Source: Amycolatopsis anabasis | GTDB taxonomy: Bacteria > Actinomycetota > Actinomycetes > Mycobacteriales > Pseudonocardiaceae | Length of the DNA: 64,000 bases | Assembly: GCF_009765355.1 (NCBI RefSeq) | Contig: NZ_VTHK01000032.1 | Location: 52,938-116,937, forward strand | Direction of reading: 5' to 3' | Shown: positions 1 through 8,279 of the stretch, piece by piece | How the letters are laid out: every line of letters starts with the position of its first letter | How positions within the stretch are numbered: the first letter of the stretch is position 1 | Made by a program: the position numbers and the translations under genes | Notes under the pieces: model-generated | What the model saw: only the letters and a program-made list of their open reading frames with translations | Told to the model about the DNA's origin: nothing | Databases searched by the model: none

Positions 1-130
1 GTTTACAACCGGGGACCTAGTCTCGTTGTCGCGACCGAGTGCGGCTGATAATCTTTCCGTTACCGCATGTCGGGGAATGCGAAAACGAAAGTTGAGTGAA
101 TTTGATGCACTCGGGTCCGGGGCCGGTCTG

Positions 131-2914
131 ATGACCGTCGAGCTGGAACCGGTCAACGGCACGGCGGTGCCGGACCTCCGGCACGAGCTCGCGGCGCGGT
201 TCACCGGTGGCCACGCGAACCGCCTTTCCGGCCGCGCGGCGGAACTGCGGATACTCGAGCAGCAACTGGCGGCCATCGAACGCGGGCCGGTCGTCCTCGT
301 CGAAGGGGGCATGGGCACCGGAAAGACCGCCCTGCTGCGGGCGGGCGCCCGGGCGGCGCGGGAACGCGGTTTCCGCGTGCTGCAGGCCGCGTGCAGTTCT
401 TACGAAGCGGACTTCCCGCTCCAGCTCGTCCGCCGGTTGGGCGACGGCGTGCTACGGGATGCCGCGCCGTCCGGGGACGCGGCGGACGGCCGGGCGGCCC
501 TGCGCGAGGCCGGCGCCCTGCTGTTCGAGCGCATCCGGGAGCTGGCGCGGTTGCGCCCGGTGCTCCTGGTCGTCGACGACCTGCAGTGGTGCGATCTCGG
601 TTCGCTGCACTGCCTGGCGTTTCTGGTCCGCCGGTTGACCGGGCATTCCGTCGGAATCCTGGCGTCCCGGCTGAGCGGCAGCCAGAGCGCCGATCCGGTG
701 CTGGTCGACGAGTTGCTGCGCGCCCACCACCCCTGCGTGCGGATCAACCTGGAACCGCTCGGTGAGACCGCCACCGGGATCCTGCTCGAAGCCGCGCTCG
801 GGCTCGCGGCGGCCGGTCAGCGTCCCGCCGTCACCCGCTGGACCGGGGGAAACCCCTTTCTGCTCGGCGAGGTGCTGTCGGTGCTCACCCGGCACGGGGA
901 AGCCGGCACGCCGGTCACCGAGATCGCGCCGCCCAGCGTGCACACCTGGCTGCGCAGCCGGGTTCCGGCCGCGCCGCGGTGCCTCGACGTGCTCCGGGCC
1001 CTGGCCATCCTGGGCAGCCAGGCGACCACCGCGCTGATCGCGGCCACCGCGGGGATACCGGTGCTGGAGGCGGCCCAGGCCGTGCGGACGCTGGCCGACC
1101 TGGGACTCATCCGGCCGGGCGAGGTGCCCACCTTCACCCAGCCGATGGTGCGCGCGGCCGTGCTCAACGCGATTCCGCTGGAGGAACGGGCGCGGCTGTA
1201 CCTGTCCGGCGCCGAGCGCCTTCGGGAAGTCGGCACCCCGGACGACAAGGTGATCGCCTACCTGCTGGCGAGCCACGCCGTCGAATACTCCTGCACGACC
1301 GATCTGCTGCTGGCCGCGGTGCGGCGCATGGTCGAGGGCAAGCCGGTGCACGAACGCGTCGTGCGGCTCCGGCATGTGCTGTCCCACCACGTATCGGCGG
1401 GCGTCCGGGCGCAGCTGTTGCCGCTCCTCGGCGAGGCCGAACTCGACCTCGACCCGGTGGCGGCCGAAGCCCGGCTCGCCGAGGCCCACCGGCTCACCAG
1501 CGAACCGGTGGCGCGCGGCCGGATCGCGTTCCAGCGCGCGACCGCCCTGCACGCGCTGGATCGGGGCGCCGAGGCCGTCGACCTGCTGCGGACCGCCGCG
1601 GAAGAACTCGCCCGGAGCGGGCGGAACGCGGGCGGCCTCCGCGACCGGATGGCCGTGCACCTGGCCGCCCTCGCCGCGGACGATCCCGAGTCGGCCTCGG
1701 CGGCGCCACCCGAGCGGCTCGCCGAACCGGCCCGGCGGATCGTCGCGGTCCTGAGCGGCACCGTCCCCGGAGACACCGCCCCGCCGCTCAACGACGCGTG
1801 GCAGCTCCTGCGCCCGGCCGATCCGCTCGGCCTGCCCGTCGCCTGGCTCGCCCTCACCCGCGCGCTGATCTCGGCCGGGGCGCGGACCCGGATCCTGCCG
1901 TACGCCACCGCCTGGGCCGCCGCACGCAACCAGGGACCGCTCCGGGAGGGGCTCGCGCGCGCGGCGCACGCCGAAATCCTGTTACTGCTCGGCCAGGTCG
2001 AACCGGCGGCCGCCGAATCCACGGTCGCGTTGTCCCGGCTTTCCGCGCTCGGTGCTCCCCGGCCGCGGGGCGTTCTGGCGCTGGCCCTGCCACCGCTGAT
2101 CGAAACGCTCGTCGAGCGCGACGAACTCGACGCGGCCGTCCGCGTGCTGTCCGAGGCGGGGCTCGACGGCGAACTGCCGCCGCGCCGGGACCACGCGCCG
2201 CTGCTGGTGAGCCGCGGGAAACTCAGATACGCGTACGGGGACGCGGAAAGCGGCCTCGCGGACATGGTGAGCGCGGGCCGGTGCGAAGCCGAGCGCGGCG
2301 GAACTCCGGCACTCGTGTCGTGGCGGGCGGCGGCCGTGCCGGCGCTGGTGGAACTCGGGCGGCAGGAGACCGCGCGCGAACTGGCTCAGGCGGAACTCGT
2401 CCAGGCGCGGGGCCGGGTGCACGATCGACCCGCGCTGGGCGTCGCGCTGCGGGCGGCGGGCCAGGCGGCCGGGGGAGCGGCCGGGGTGGAACTGCTGGGT
2501 GAATCGGTCACCGTGCTCGAAGAATCCGGCGCGCCGCTCGAGCTGGCGCGGTCCCTCGGCGAACTGGGGACGGCGTTGTGCCGGCTCGGCCGGTTGCCCG
2601 GCGCCCGGGACCGGCTCCGGCGCGCCTGCGCGCTGGCGGAGAAGGCGGGCGCCATCCGGTTGCGGCGGCTGCTCGAGCGCCAGCTCCGGGACGCCGGTGG
2701 GCGGGTCCGCGGGCGGATCCAGGGCCTGGAGTCGCTCACCGCGAGCGAACGCCGGATCGCGCGGCTCGCCGCGGCCGGTCGCACGAATCGGGAGATCGCC
2801 GAGGAACTGTTCGTCACCCGGCGCGCGGTGGAGATGCACCTGACGCAGATCTACCGCAAGCTGGACATCCGCGGTCGCCGCGAGCTCAACCGGGAATGGC
2901 TGGGCCGGTTCTGA
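131..2914 (+). CDS. LAL-family (ATP-binding, LuxR-type) transcriptional regulator
   Basis: Large ATP-dependent regulator of the LAL class. The N-terminal P-loop ATPase shows Walker A GGMGTGKT (residues 59-66) and a Walker B ending in Asp149-Asp150. The middle is a long Ala/Leu/Arg-rich helical region of TPR-like character. The C-terminus (about 870-920) is a GerE/LuxR helix-turn-helix containing NREIAEELFVTRRAVE. The 927-aa length is normal for the class. I chose ATG 131 because codons between the in-frame ATG at 77 and 131 have unusually low third-position GC, whereas coding bias is strong after 131; a GGGG run also lies 8 nt upstream. ATG 77 and TTG 26 remain possible starts. The gene converges on the MerR-type gene with a 13-nt gap. 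Its target cannot be read from the sequence; a pathway activator role for the left flank or the NRPS locus is inference. Confidence 0.9.
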   Translation: MTVELEPVNGTAVPDLRHELAARFTGGHANRLSGRAAELRILEQQLAAIERGPVVLVEGGMGTGKTALLRAGARAARERGFRVLQAACSSYEADFPLQLVRRLGDGVLRDAAPSGDAADGRAALREAGALLFERIRELARLRPVLLVVDDLQWCDLGSLHCLAFLVRRLTGHSVGILASRLSGSQSADPVLVDELLRAHHPCVRINLEPLGETATGILLEAALGLAAAGQRPAVTRWTGGNPFLLGEVLSVLTRHGEAGTPVTEIAPPSVHTWLRSRVPAAPRCLDVLRALAILGSQATTALIAATAGIPVLEAAQAVRTLADLGLIRPGEVPTFTQPMVRAAVLNAIPLEERARLYLSGAERLREVGTPDDKVIAYLLASHAVEYSCTTDLLLAAVRRMVEGKPVHERVVRLRHVLSHHVSAGVRAQLLPLLGEAELDLDPVAAEARLAEAHRLTSEPVARGRIAFQRATALHALDRGAEAVDLLRTAAEELARSGRNAGGLRDRMAVHLAALAADDPESASAAPPERLAEPARRIVAVLSGTVPGDTAPPLNDAWQLLRPADPLGLPVAWLALTRALISAGARTRILPYATAWAAARNQGPLREGLARAAHAEILLLLGQVEPAAAESTVALSRLSALGAPRPRGVLALALPPLIETLVERDELDAAVRVLSEAGLDGELPPRRDHAPLLVSRGKLRYAYGDAESGLADMVSAGRCEAERGGTPALVSWRAAAVPALVELGRQETARELAQAELVQARGRVHDRPALGVALRAAGQAAGGAAGVELLGESVTVLEESGAPLELARSLGELGTALCRLGRLPGARDRLRRACALAEKAGAIRLRRLLERQLRDAGGRVRGRIQGLESLTASERRIARLAAAGRTNREIAEELFVTRRAVEMHLTQIYRKLDIRGRRELNREWLGRF

Positions 2915-2927
2915 CGCACGCGCCGGG

Positions 2928-3416
2928 TCAGCCGCCGCTCGCTCGGCGGAAGGGCTGGAGCCGCAGGTGGTAGTCGCGGCGGTAGCGGCCGCTGAGGATC
3001 TCGTCGGCGCGTTCCCGCAGATGCTCGCGGTAGTCGGGGCAGTCGGAGACCCGGTCGTGCACGCACCGCAGAATGTGCGAGAGGAACGTCTTGACGTGCG
3101 TCGCCTGTTCGATGAGTTGATCGAGTTCGGCGACGCGGGCGGAGGCCACCTTTTTCGTCTCGTCCATACTGGCCGACGAGTTGTTGATCAGCTGGGCCAT
3201 TTCCTTGATCGAGAATCCGGCCTCCTGCCAGAAATCGATGGCGGCCAGTTGCAGCAAGCCCTGTTCGTCGAAGACCCGGCGCCCGCCGGAGCGACCGACC
3301 GGGGTCAGCAGCCCTTCCCGCTCGTAGTAGCGCAGCGCGGAAGGCTGTACCCTGGCAAGTTCCGCCAGTTCGCCGATGTCCAGGCGAATTTCCTCGTTCC
3401 CGTCGGGATCGCTCAT
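2928..3416 (-). CDS. MerR-family transcriptional regulator
   Basis: A 162-aa MerR-type regulator. Near the N-terminus is the winged-HTH signature LDIGELAELARVQPSALRYY, followed by the REGLL and GGRRVF segments typical of the family. A dimerisation helix runs through the middle (about 85-120). The C-terminal part carries two cysteines in an LRCVH ... DCPDY arrangement, recalling effector-binding cysteines of metal- or thiol-sensing MerR proteins; no sensor role is proven. The reading frame stays open upstream, but ATG 3416 is chosen because the homologous part starts there and a 16-bp palindrome sits just upstream. It is divergent from the acyl-CoA-dehydrogenase-like gene, which may be its target, and probably represses itself. 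Confidence 0.88.
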   Translation of the reverse strand: MSDPDGNEEIRLDIGELAELARVQPSALRYYEREGLLTPVGRSGGRRVFDEQGLLQLAAIDFWQEAGFSIKEMAQLINNSSASMDETKKVASARVAELDQLIEQATHVKTFLSHILRCVHDRVSDCPDYREHLRERADEILSGRYRRDYHLRLQPFRRASGG

Positions 3417-3420
3417 TAGG

Positions 3421-3436
3421 TTGAAGTCTACTTCAA
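3421..3436. promoter_or_regulatory. Candidate MerR operator (perfect 7-2-7 inverted repeat)
   Basis: TTGAAGT-CT-ACTTCAA is a perfect inverted repeat ending 4 bases before the merR-type start codon. MerR proteins bind such palindromes inside their own and divergent promoters. No clear -35/-10 pair with the family's typical 19-20 bp spacer could be fixed around it. Confidence 0.5.
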
Positions 3437-3669
3437 TCCGTATCCACTGGCTAGCTGGGCTAATCGGGTGCCGCGCATTGCTCCATCCGGCGGTGGTGGA
3501 CGAGCGGGCTTGCCAGGCGTGTTTCGGCGGCGGTTCCTCCGGGGCGCTGCGATCAATCCGGTTCGCCGCATTTATCCGTGGTTCGGCGGACGTTCTACAA
3601 CCAGCGGACGAGTTGAATTTCCGGCCCCGGCCTTGACAATTACTTCGGCCGATAGGTGAATTACTAATC

Positions 3670-4905
3670 ATGGATGAGGCTTATGAGTATCAGCGCGGTA
3701 TCGACGCGATCTGGCCCGATACCGAGCACCTGTTGCCGGAGACGGTCACCAAGGAACTGGCCACCCTGACCGAGGAGAACGACCGGACGGGACGCCTGGC
3801 CGATCGCAGCATCGAGGCGCTGCGGGAGGCCGGGTATTTCGGCCTGCCGGTGCCGAGCGACTTCCAGGGCGGCGGCGCGACCCTGGTCGAGTGCTGCGCG
3901 GTGCAGCGCCGGATCGGCGCGGCCGATCCGGCGCTGTCCATCGGCGCGAATATGCACCTGTTTTCGCTCGGATTCATGGTCGAACATTGGATTCGGCATC
4001 GCGACGAATCATGGGTATTGCTGGAGGAAACCGCCAGCAAGAGCAGGATTGTCGGATCCGCATTCGCGGAACCGGGGCTGGGCGGCAGTTTGACCCGATC
4101 GAATTGCACGGCCCGCCGGATCGGTGACAAATGGGTTACCAGCGGTGTCAAGGTGCCGTGCTCGCTGGCAGAGCGCAGCGACGTGCTCTGCCTGCAGATG
4201 GTCGACGAAGCCGGTGGGCCGGAGAGCCTGCTGGTGGCGCTGGTGCCGACCGATCTGCCGGGGATCACCGTCGAGCGCACGTGGAACACCCTGGGCATGC
4301 GGGCGTCGGAGTCGGACACGGTGCGGATGACCGACGCCGAGATCTCCGACGACATGATCATCCACCGCAGCGCGCCCGGTTCGGTCGGCGACGAGGTCTT
4401 CGCGGCCGGCGTGGGCTGGTTCTGCACCACGGCCACCGCGTGCTACCTCGGGGTCGTGTCCGCGGCCATCGACCAGGCCCGCAAGGCGCTCGCGAACTCC
4501 AAGATCAGCCACATCGGGGCGACGCGGGCCGCGCTGCCCTCGTTCCAGTCCACGCTCGGCGAGATCTACACCGAAGTGCTGCCGCTGGAGACCGCCTGCG
4601 CGGGGCTCGCGCAGCAGCTGGAGGAGCGCAAGACCGATCCCCGGAGCCTGGTGCCGACCGCGCTGGCCCTGCGGCACCAGTCGGTGGAGAAGGCGATCCG
4701 GGCGGTGGAGATGGCCTCGGAGCTGGTCGGGGTCGCGTCGTATTCCGCGAAGGGGGCGGCGTCGCGCCTGGTCCGGGACGTGCACGCGGTCCGCTTCCAC
4801 CCGCCGACCAGGTTCGTCACCCGCCAGTTGCTCGGCCGGTGGGCGCTCGGCCTGCCGTGGAGCTTCGAGTTGACGGAGCAGCCGATGGAGGACGTGCTGC
4901 GTTGA
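3670..4905 (+). CDS. Acyl-CoA dehydrogenase-fold flavoprotein
   Basis: A 411-aa protein of the acyl-CoA dehydrogenase superfamily. The N-terminal helical domain (REAGYFGLPVPSDFQGGG), the central beta domain (GSAFAEPGLGG, WVTSGVK) and the C-terminal four-helix domain are all visible. In classical dehydrogenases the C-terminal domain carries a catalytic Glu in a YEGT-like motif. Here the equivalent stretch reads HPPTRF (His377-Pro-Pro-Thr380), so that Glu is missing. This favours a flavin oxidase or monooxygenase, or a dehydrogenase using another base, over simple beta-oxidation. A TTGACA hexamer lies at 3633-3638 and a weak AGGTGA precedes the ATG. It converges on the aminotransferase gene across a strong stem-loop. 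Substrate unknown; acting on a precursor of the nearby peptide is only inference. Confidence 0.82.
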   Translation: MDEAYEYQRGIDAIWPDTEHLLPETVTKELATLTEENDRTGRLADRSIEALREAGYFGLPVPSDFQGGGATLVECCAVQRRIGAADPALSIGANMHLFSLGFMVEHWIRHRDESWVLLEETASKSRIVGSAFAEPGLGGSLTRSNCTARRIGDKWVTSGVKVPCSLAERSDVLCLQMVDEAGGPESLLVALVPTDLPGITVERTWNTLGMRASESDTVRMTDAEISDDMIIHRSAPGSVGDEVFAAGVGWFCTTATACYLGVVSAAIDQARKALANSKISHIGATRAALPSFQSTLGEIYTEVLPLETACAGLAQQLEERKTDPRSLVPTALALRHQSVEKAIRAVEMASELVGVASYSAKGAASRLVRDVHAVRFHPPTRFVTRQLLGRWALGLPWSFELTEQPMEDVLR

Positions 4906-4917
4906 CACGGCCGCTCG

Positions 4918-4964
4918 GGGTGGCGGGACCGGCCGCGTGCTGGGCACAGCCGGTCCCGCCACCC
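4918..4964. terminator. Bidirectional stem-loop terminator
   Basis: GGGTGGCGGGACCGGC (4918-4933) and GCCGGTCCCGCCACCC (4949-4964) form a perfect 16-bp stem with a 15-nt loop. It lies exactly between the convergent stops at 4905 and 4969. There is no U-tract, as is common for actinomycete terminators. Confidence 0.85.
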
Positions 4965-4968
4965 GAAA

Positions 4969-6540
4969 TCACGGGACGAGGCGCTTTCCGTCCCCGTCGC
5001 GCAGCACGGTGCACACCGACCGCAGCGCCGCCTCGGTGCGCTCGATGTCCTCGTCGGTCAGGTAGATCGACGGTTCGAAGCGCACGAAGTTCCAGCCGGG
5101 ACCGGCCGGAAGCACGCGGATCCGGTGTTCGCGCAGGATGTAACCGGCGATGAGGAAGCCGAGGACTCCGGACTGGGCCTTCTCCCGGATGATTTCCGAA
5201 GCCGCGTTCGACTGGTCCTGCAGCTCCACCGCCAGCATGAGGCCGAGCCCCCAGACCTCCTTGAGCACCTCGGGGAAGTCCGCCCGCACCGCGTTGAGCA
5301 TCGCGATCAGGCGCTCGCCGCGCTCCGCGGCGAGCCGGTAGGCCCGGCCGTCGTCGGCCTCCAGCATGTCCAGCACCTTGAGGGCGATGGCTCCGGAGAA
5401 GCCGTCCTTCGCGAACGTCGAACTGTGGATCACCTCGAACTCCGGGCGGAACCGGTCCTGGCGCACGAGCACGACGGAGTTCTTGGCGATCCCGCCGCCG
5501 ATGCTCTTGGCCAGCGTGTAGTAGTCGCCCCGCAGCCCCATGTGGGAACTGGCGAGGAACGCACCGGACCGACCCATACCGCTCTGCACCTCGTCGACGA
5601 CGAGAGGGCAGCCGAGGGCCTCGCAGACCTTCTCGATCTCGCGCGCGAACTCCGCGGTGACCGGTTTCATCCCGGCGCCGCCGCGGATCGGCTCGACGAA
5701 GAACGCGCCGACGGCCGGGAAATCCCGTTCGACGACCCGGACCACGCCCGCCTCGACCACGACGTCGTACAGGCTCTTGCGCTCGTCCTCGATGATCTTC
5801 GCGAGGACCTCGGGCTGGTCGACCGGGACGAATCGCGCCGAGGAGGCCAGGGAGGTGAACGGGGCCCGCCACTGCTCGTTCTGGGTGAGCTGGATGCTGC
5901 CGACCAGCTTGCCGTGGAACGCGCCTTCCAGGGTGAGGTACACCGGAGGCTGGGCGAGCCGTTCGGCGTTCCGGCGTTCGATCTCGGCGATCAGGCTCTC
6001 GAAATCGTGAGCGCCCCGACCGCTGGCCACGACGATCGCGTCGTCGGCGACGGTGGCGGAACCCGCCCGGACCGCCTCGCGTGCCTCGTCGAGGTGCGCG
6101 GTGATCTCCGCGGTGAGTTCGGCGATCCGGCCCTGCCGTTCGAGCTCGGCGTGCTTCATGCAGATCTCGATCGCCTCGGCGCCGCTGTTGGCGAATACCG
6201 CGGAATAGGGCTCATTGGTGCCCGTTTCACGGTGGATGATCTCGTTCAGCTTGGTGGCGATCCGATTGGCATGCGATTGGACCGACAGTTGCGCGTGCAC
6301 CGGGTATTGGGTATCCAGCGCCGATTTGGCGTGCGCCACGATCTCCGGGTGGTGGTGGCCGAAGATCAGGGAACCGAATCCGCAGGCGTGATCGAGAACC
6401 GGGACCTCCTGGCCGTTTTCGTCCAGGTAGTACAGCGTGTTGCCCTCGGCACGAACGTACTCGACCCCGAGTCCCATACCGGACAGCCACTCGTTCAGGA
6501 GGGAGTCCGCGAAGGCGGGCTCAAGGGATGAAGCACTCAT
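4969..6540 (-). CDS. Class III PLP-dependent aminotransferase
   Basis: A 523-aa fold-type I aminotransferase. The glycine-rich HACGFGSLIFGHHHP, the FANSGAEA cofactor-phosphate loop, Asp316 in VVDEVQSGMGRSG (pairs with the pyridine nitrogen) and the PLP lysine Lys345 in TLAKSIGGG are all present, so it should be active. It is longer than the usual 400-450 aa because of a helical insert around residues 130-205. Class III members transaminate omega-amino groups (ornithine, diaminobutyrate, beta-alanine or acyl-chain aldehydes/ketones); the substrate cannot be read here. ATG 6540 is preceded by AAAGAGGT. It is divergent from the BBE-type oxidase across a 176-bp gap with a palindrome. It may supply an amino group for a diamino acid or an amino-acyl cap; this is inference. 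Confidence 0.88.
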   Translation of the reverse strand: MSASSLEPAFADSLLNEWLSGMGLGVEYVRAEGNTLYYLDENGQEVPVLDHACGFGSLIFGHHHPEIVAHAKSALDTQYPVHAQLSVQSHANRIATKLNEIIHRETGTNEPYSAVFANSGAEAIEICMKHAELERQGRIAELTAEITAHLDEAREAVRAGSATVADDAIVVASGRGAHDFESLIAEIERRNAERLAQPPVYLTLEGAFHGKLVGSIQLTQNEQWRAPFTSLASSARFVPVDQPEVLAKIIEDERKSLYDVVVEAGVVRVVERDFPAVGAFFVEPIRGGAGMKPVTAEFAREIEKVCEALGCPLVVDEVQSGMGRSGAFLASSHMGLRGDYYTLAKSIGGGIAKNSVVLVRQDRFRPEFEVIHSSTFAKDGFSGAIALKVLDMLEADDGRAYRLAAERGERLIAMLNAVRADFPEVLKEVWGLGLMLAVELQDQSNAASEIIREKAQSGVLGFLIAGYILREHRIRVLPAGPGWNFVRFEPSIYLTDEDIERTEAALRSVCTVLRDGDGKRLVP

Positions 6541-6639
6541 TGCTACCTCTTTCTGTTACCGGGTGACGACAACTTGTGTGTGATTCACCTGCGTCGGTTG
6601 CTGCCATTACAGTCCTTCCCGGCGACGCGTACAACGGGC

Positions 6640-6657
6640 TTAAATCGCGCGATATAA
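6640..6657. promoter_or_regulatory. Candidate operator between divergent aminotransferase and oxidase genes
   Basis: TTAAATCGCGCGATATAA is an 18-bp near-perfect palindrome (one mismatched pair) around a perfect ATCGCGCGAT core. It is an AT-rich patch in GC-rich DNA, placed where a regulator could act on both divergent genes. The binding protein is unknown. Confidence 0.35.
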
Positions 6658-6716
6658 AACGACCCCCAACTTTCGGTTATGTTGTGCGGGCGTGATCTCC
6701 CTGCGAGGGTTGAGCG

Positions 6717-8279
6717 GTGACGGAGCGCCTTGTTGAAAGAGATCTGGAACCCTTCCAGCGGGAGGGCGAAATCAATGCTTCCGCGCGGAAGGCGGTGACG
6801 GTCACCCCGGACGACATCCGTTATGCACAACTGGGCAGGGCGGACAACTACCGATTCATCGCGCGACCGGAATACTTCCGGCTGGCCTACACCACCCGGC
6901 AGGTGGAACAGGCGGTCGGCGAGGCGGTGACCGCGGGAAAGCGGCTCACGGTGCGCTCCGGCGGGCACTGCGGCGAAGCGTTCGTCGCGTCCCCGGACGT
7001 CGAGGTCATCCTGGACCTCTCCGGGATGGACCGGGTCGACTTCGACCGGAAGCGCAACGCCTTCGTCATCGAAGCCGGCGCGACCGTGGGGCACATCCTG
7101 GAGACCCTCTTCCAGAACTGGGGCGTGACCATTCCCGGCGGCTTCTGCATGGGCGTCGGCGCCGGTGGGCACATCTGCGGCGGTGGCTACGGCCCGCTGT
7201 CCCGGCTGCTGGGCCTGACCGTGGACTACCTGGACGCGGTCGAGGTGGTGGTCGTGGACGAGCACGGCACCGCGTCGACCGTGGTGGCCACCCGCGCCGA
7301 GGACGATCCGAACCGGGATCTGTGGTGGGCGCACACCGGTGGCGGCGGCGGAAACTTCGGCGTCGTCACCCGGTACTGGATGCGGTCGCCCGATGCCACC
7401 GGCAACGATCCGGCCCAGCTGCTGCCCCGCCCGCCCGGCTCGGTGCACGTGGCGGAGGTGGAGTGGCCGTGGCCGGAGCTCACCGAGGCCGATTTCGTCC
7501 GGCTGGTGCGGAACTTCATCGACTGGCAGCTGGCGAACAGCGCCGTGGATTCCCCGAACGTGGGCCTTTACGCGCTGATCAGGTGCCTCCACCAGTCCGC
7601 CGGGCACGTCGCCATGCACACGCAGATACCGGTCGACGTGCCGGACGCGAGCGGGCGGCTGGACCGTTTCCTCGCCGAGCTCAACCTCGGCGTCGGGGTC
7701 AAGCCGGTGATCCGGCGGCAGACCCTCCCGTGGCTGGCCGCGAGCCAGTACCTCGCGGTGCCCGACACCGGTCCCTGGGCGATCGCGGTGCGGCGCAAGG
7801 TTAAATCGGCGGACCTGCGCGGCCCGCACAGCGAAGAGCAACTCGCCGCGGCCTACCGGCACCTCACCAACGCGGACTACTTCGGCCCCAATTCGTCGCT
7901 GGAGTACATCGGCTACGGCGGCAAGGTCAACACCGTTTCGGCCACCGCCACCGCCATCCCCCGGGCCGCGGTGCTCAAGACCTTCTACATGGCGGCGTGG
8001 AACGACCCCGCGGAGGACGAGCAGCACCTCCGCTGGATGCAGGAGATCTACCGGGACGTGCACGCCGCGACCGGCGGGGTGCCGGTGCCCAACGAGATCA
8101 ACACCGGCGCCTACATCAACTACCCGGACATCGACCTGCTGGACCCGGAGTGGAACACCTCCGGGGTGCCGTGGTCCACTTTGTACTACCGGGAGAACTA
8201 TCCGCGCCTGCAGCGGATCAAGGCGAAGTGGGATCCCCGGAACTTCTTCCGGCACGTCATGTCCATCCGCCCGAGCTGA
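6717..8279 (+). CDS. FAD-dependent oxidase of the berberine bridge enzyme type
   Basis: A 520-aa PCMH-type flavoprotein. The FAD-binding domain carries both attachment residues of bicovalent flavoproteins: His84 in RSGGHC and Cys154 in GGHICGGGYG. The C-terminal BBE segment (INYPDIDLL ... WDPRNFFRH) is intact. Such enzymes oxidise alcohols, aldehydes, sugars or C-C/C-N bonds in secondary metabolites with O2. No Tat or Sec signal is evident, so it is probably cytoplasmic. GTG 6717 follows GAGGG at about 9 nt. Its 3' end overlaps the convergent MFS gene by 23 nt. It is probably a tailoring enzyme; its substrate, and whether it belongs to the NRPS product, are unknown. Confidence 0.9.
   Translation: MTERLVERDLEPFQREGEINASARKAVTVTPDDIRYAQLGRADNYRFIARPEYFRLAYTTRQVEQAVGEAVTAGKRLTVRSGGHCGEAFVASPDVEVILDLSGMDRVDFDRKRNAFVIEAGATVGHILETLFQNWGVTIPGGFCMGVGAGGHICGGGYGPLSRLLGLTVDYLDAVEVVVVDEHGTASTVVATRAEDDPNRDLWWAHTGGGGGNFGVVTRYWMRSPDATGNDPAQLLPRPPGSVHVAEVEWPWPELTEADFVRLVRNFIDWQLANSAVDSPNVGLYALIRCLHQSAGHVAMHTQIPVDVPDASGRLDRFLAELNLGVGVKPVIRRQTLPWLAASQYLAVPDTGPWAIAVRRKVKSADLRGPHSEEQLAAAYRHLTNADYFGPNSSLEYIGYGGKVNTVSATATAIPRAAVLKTFYMAAWNDPAEDEQHLRWMQEIYRDVHAATGGVPVPNEINTGAYINYPDIDLLDPEWNTSGVPWSTLYYRENYPRLQRIKAKWDPRNFFRHVMSIRPS

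Noticed and set aside
2932..2949. CCGCCG-CTCGCT-CGGCGG hairpin as terminator of the LAL gene.
   Set aside because: The stem is only 6 bp and lies inside the 3' end of the merR-type coding region; such hairpins arise easily at this GC content.
3414..3440. TTAGGTTGA near the merR start as a fourth iron box.
   Set aside because: Only the first seven bases match; the second half follows the MerR palindrome instead of the iron-box arm.
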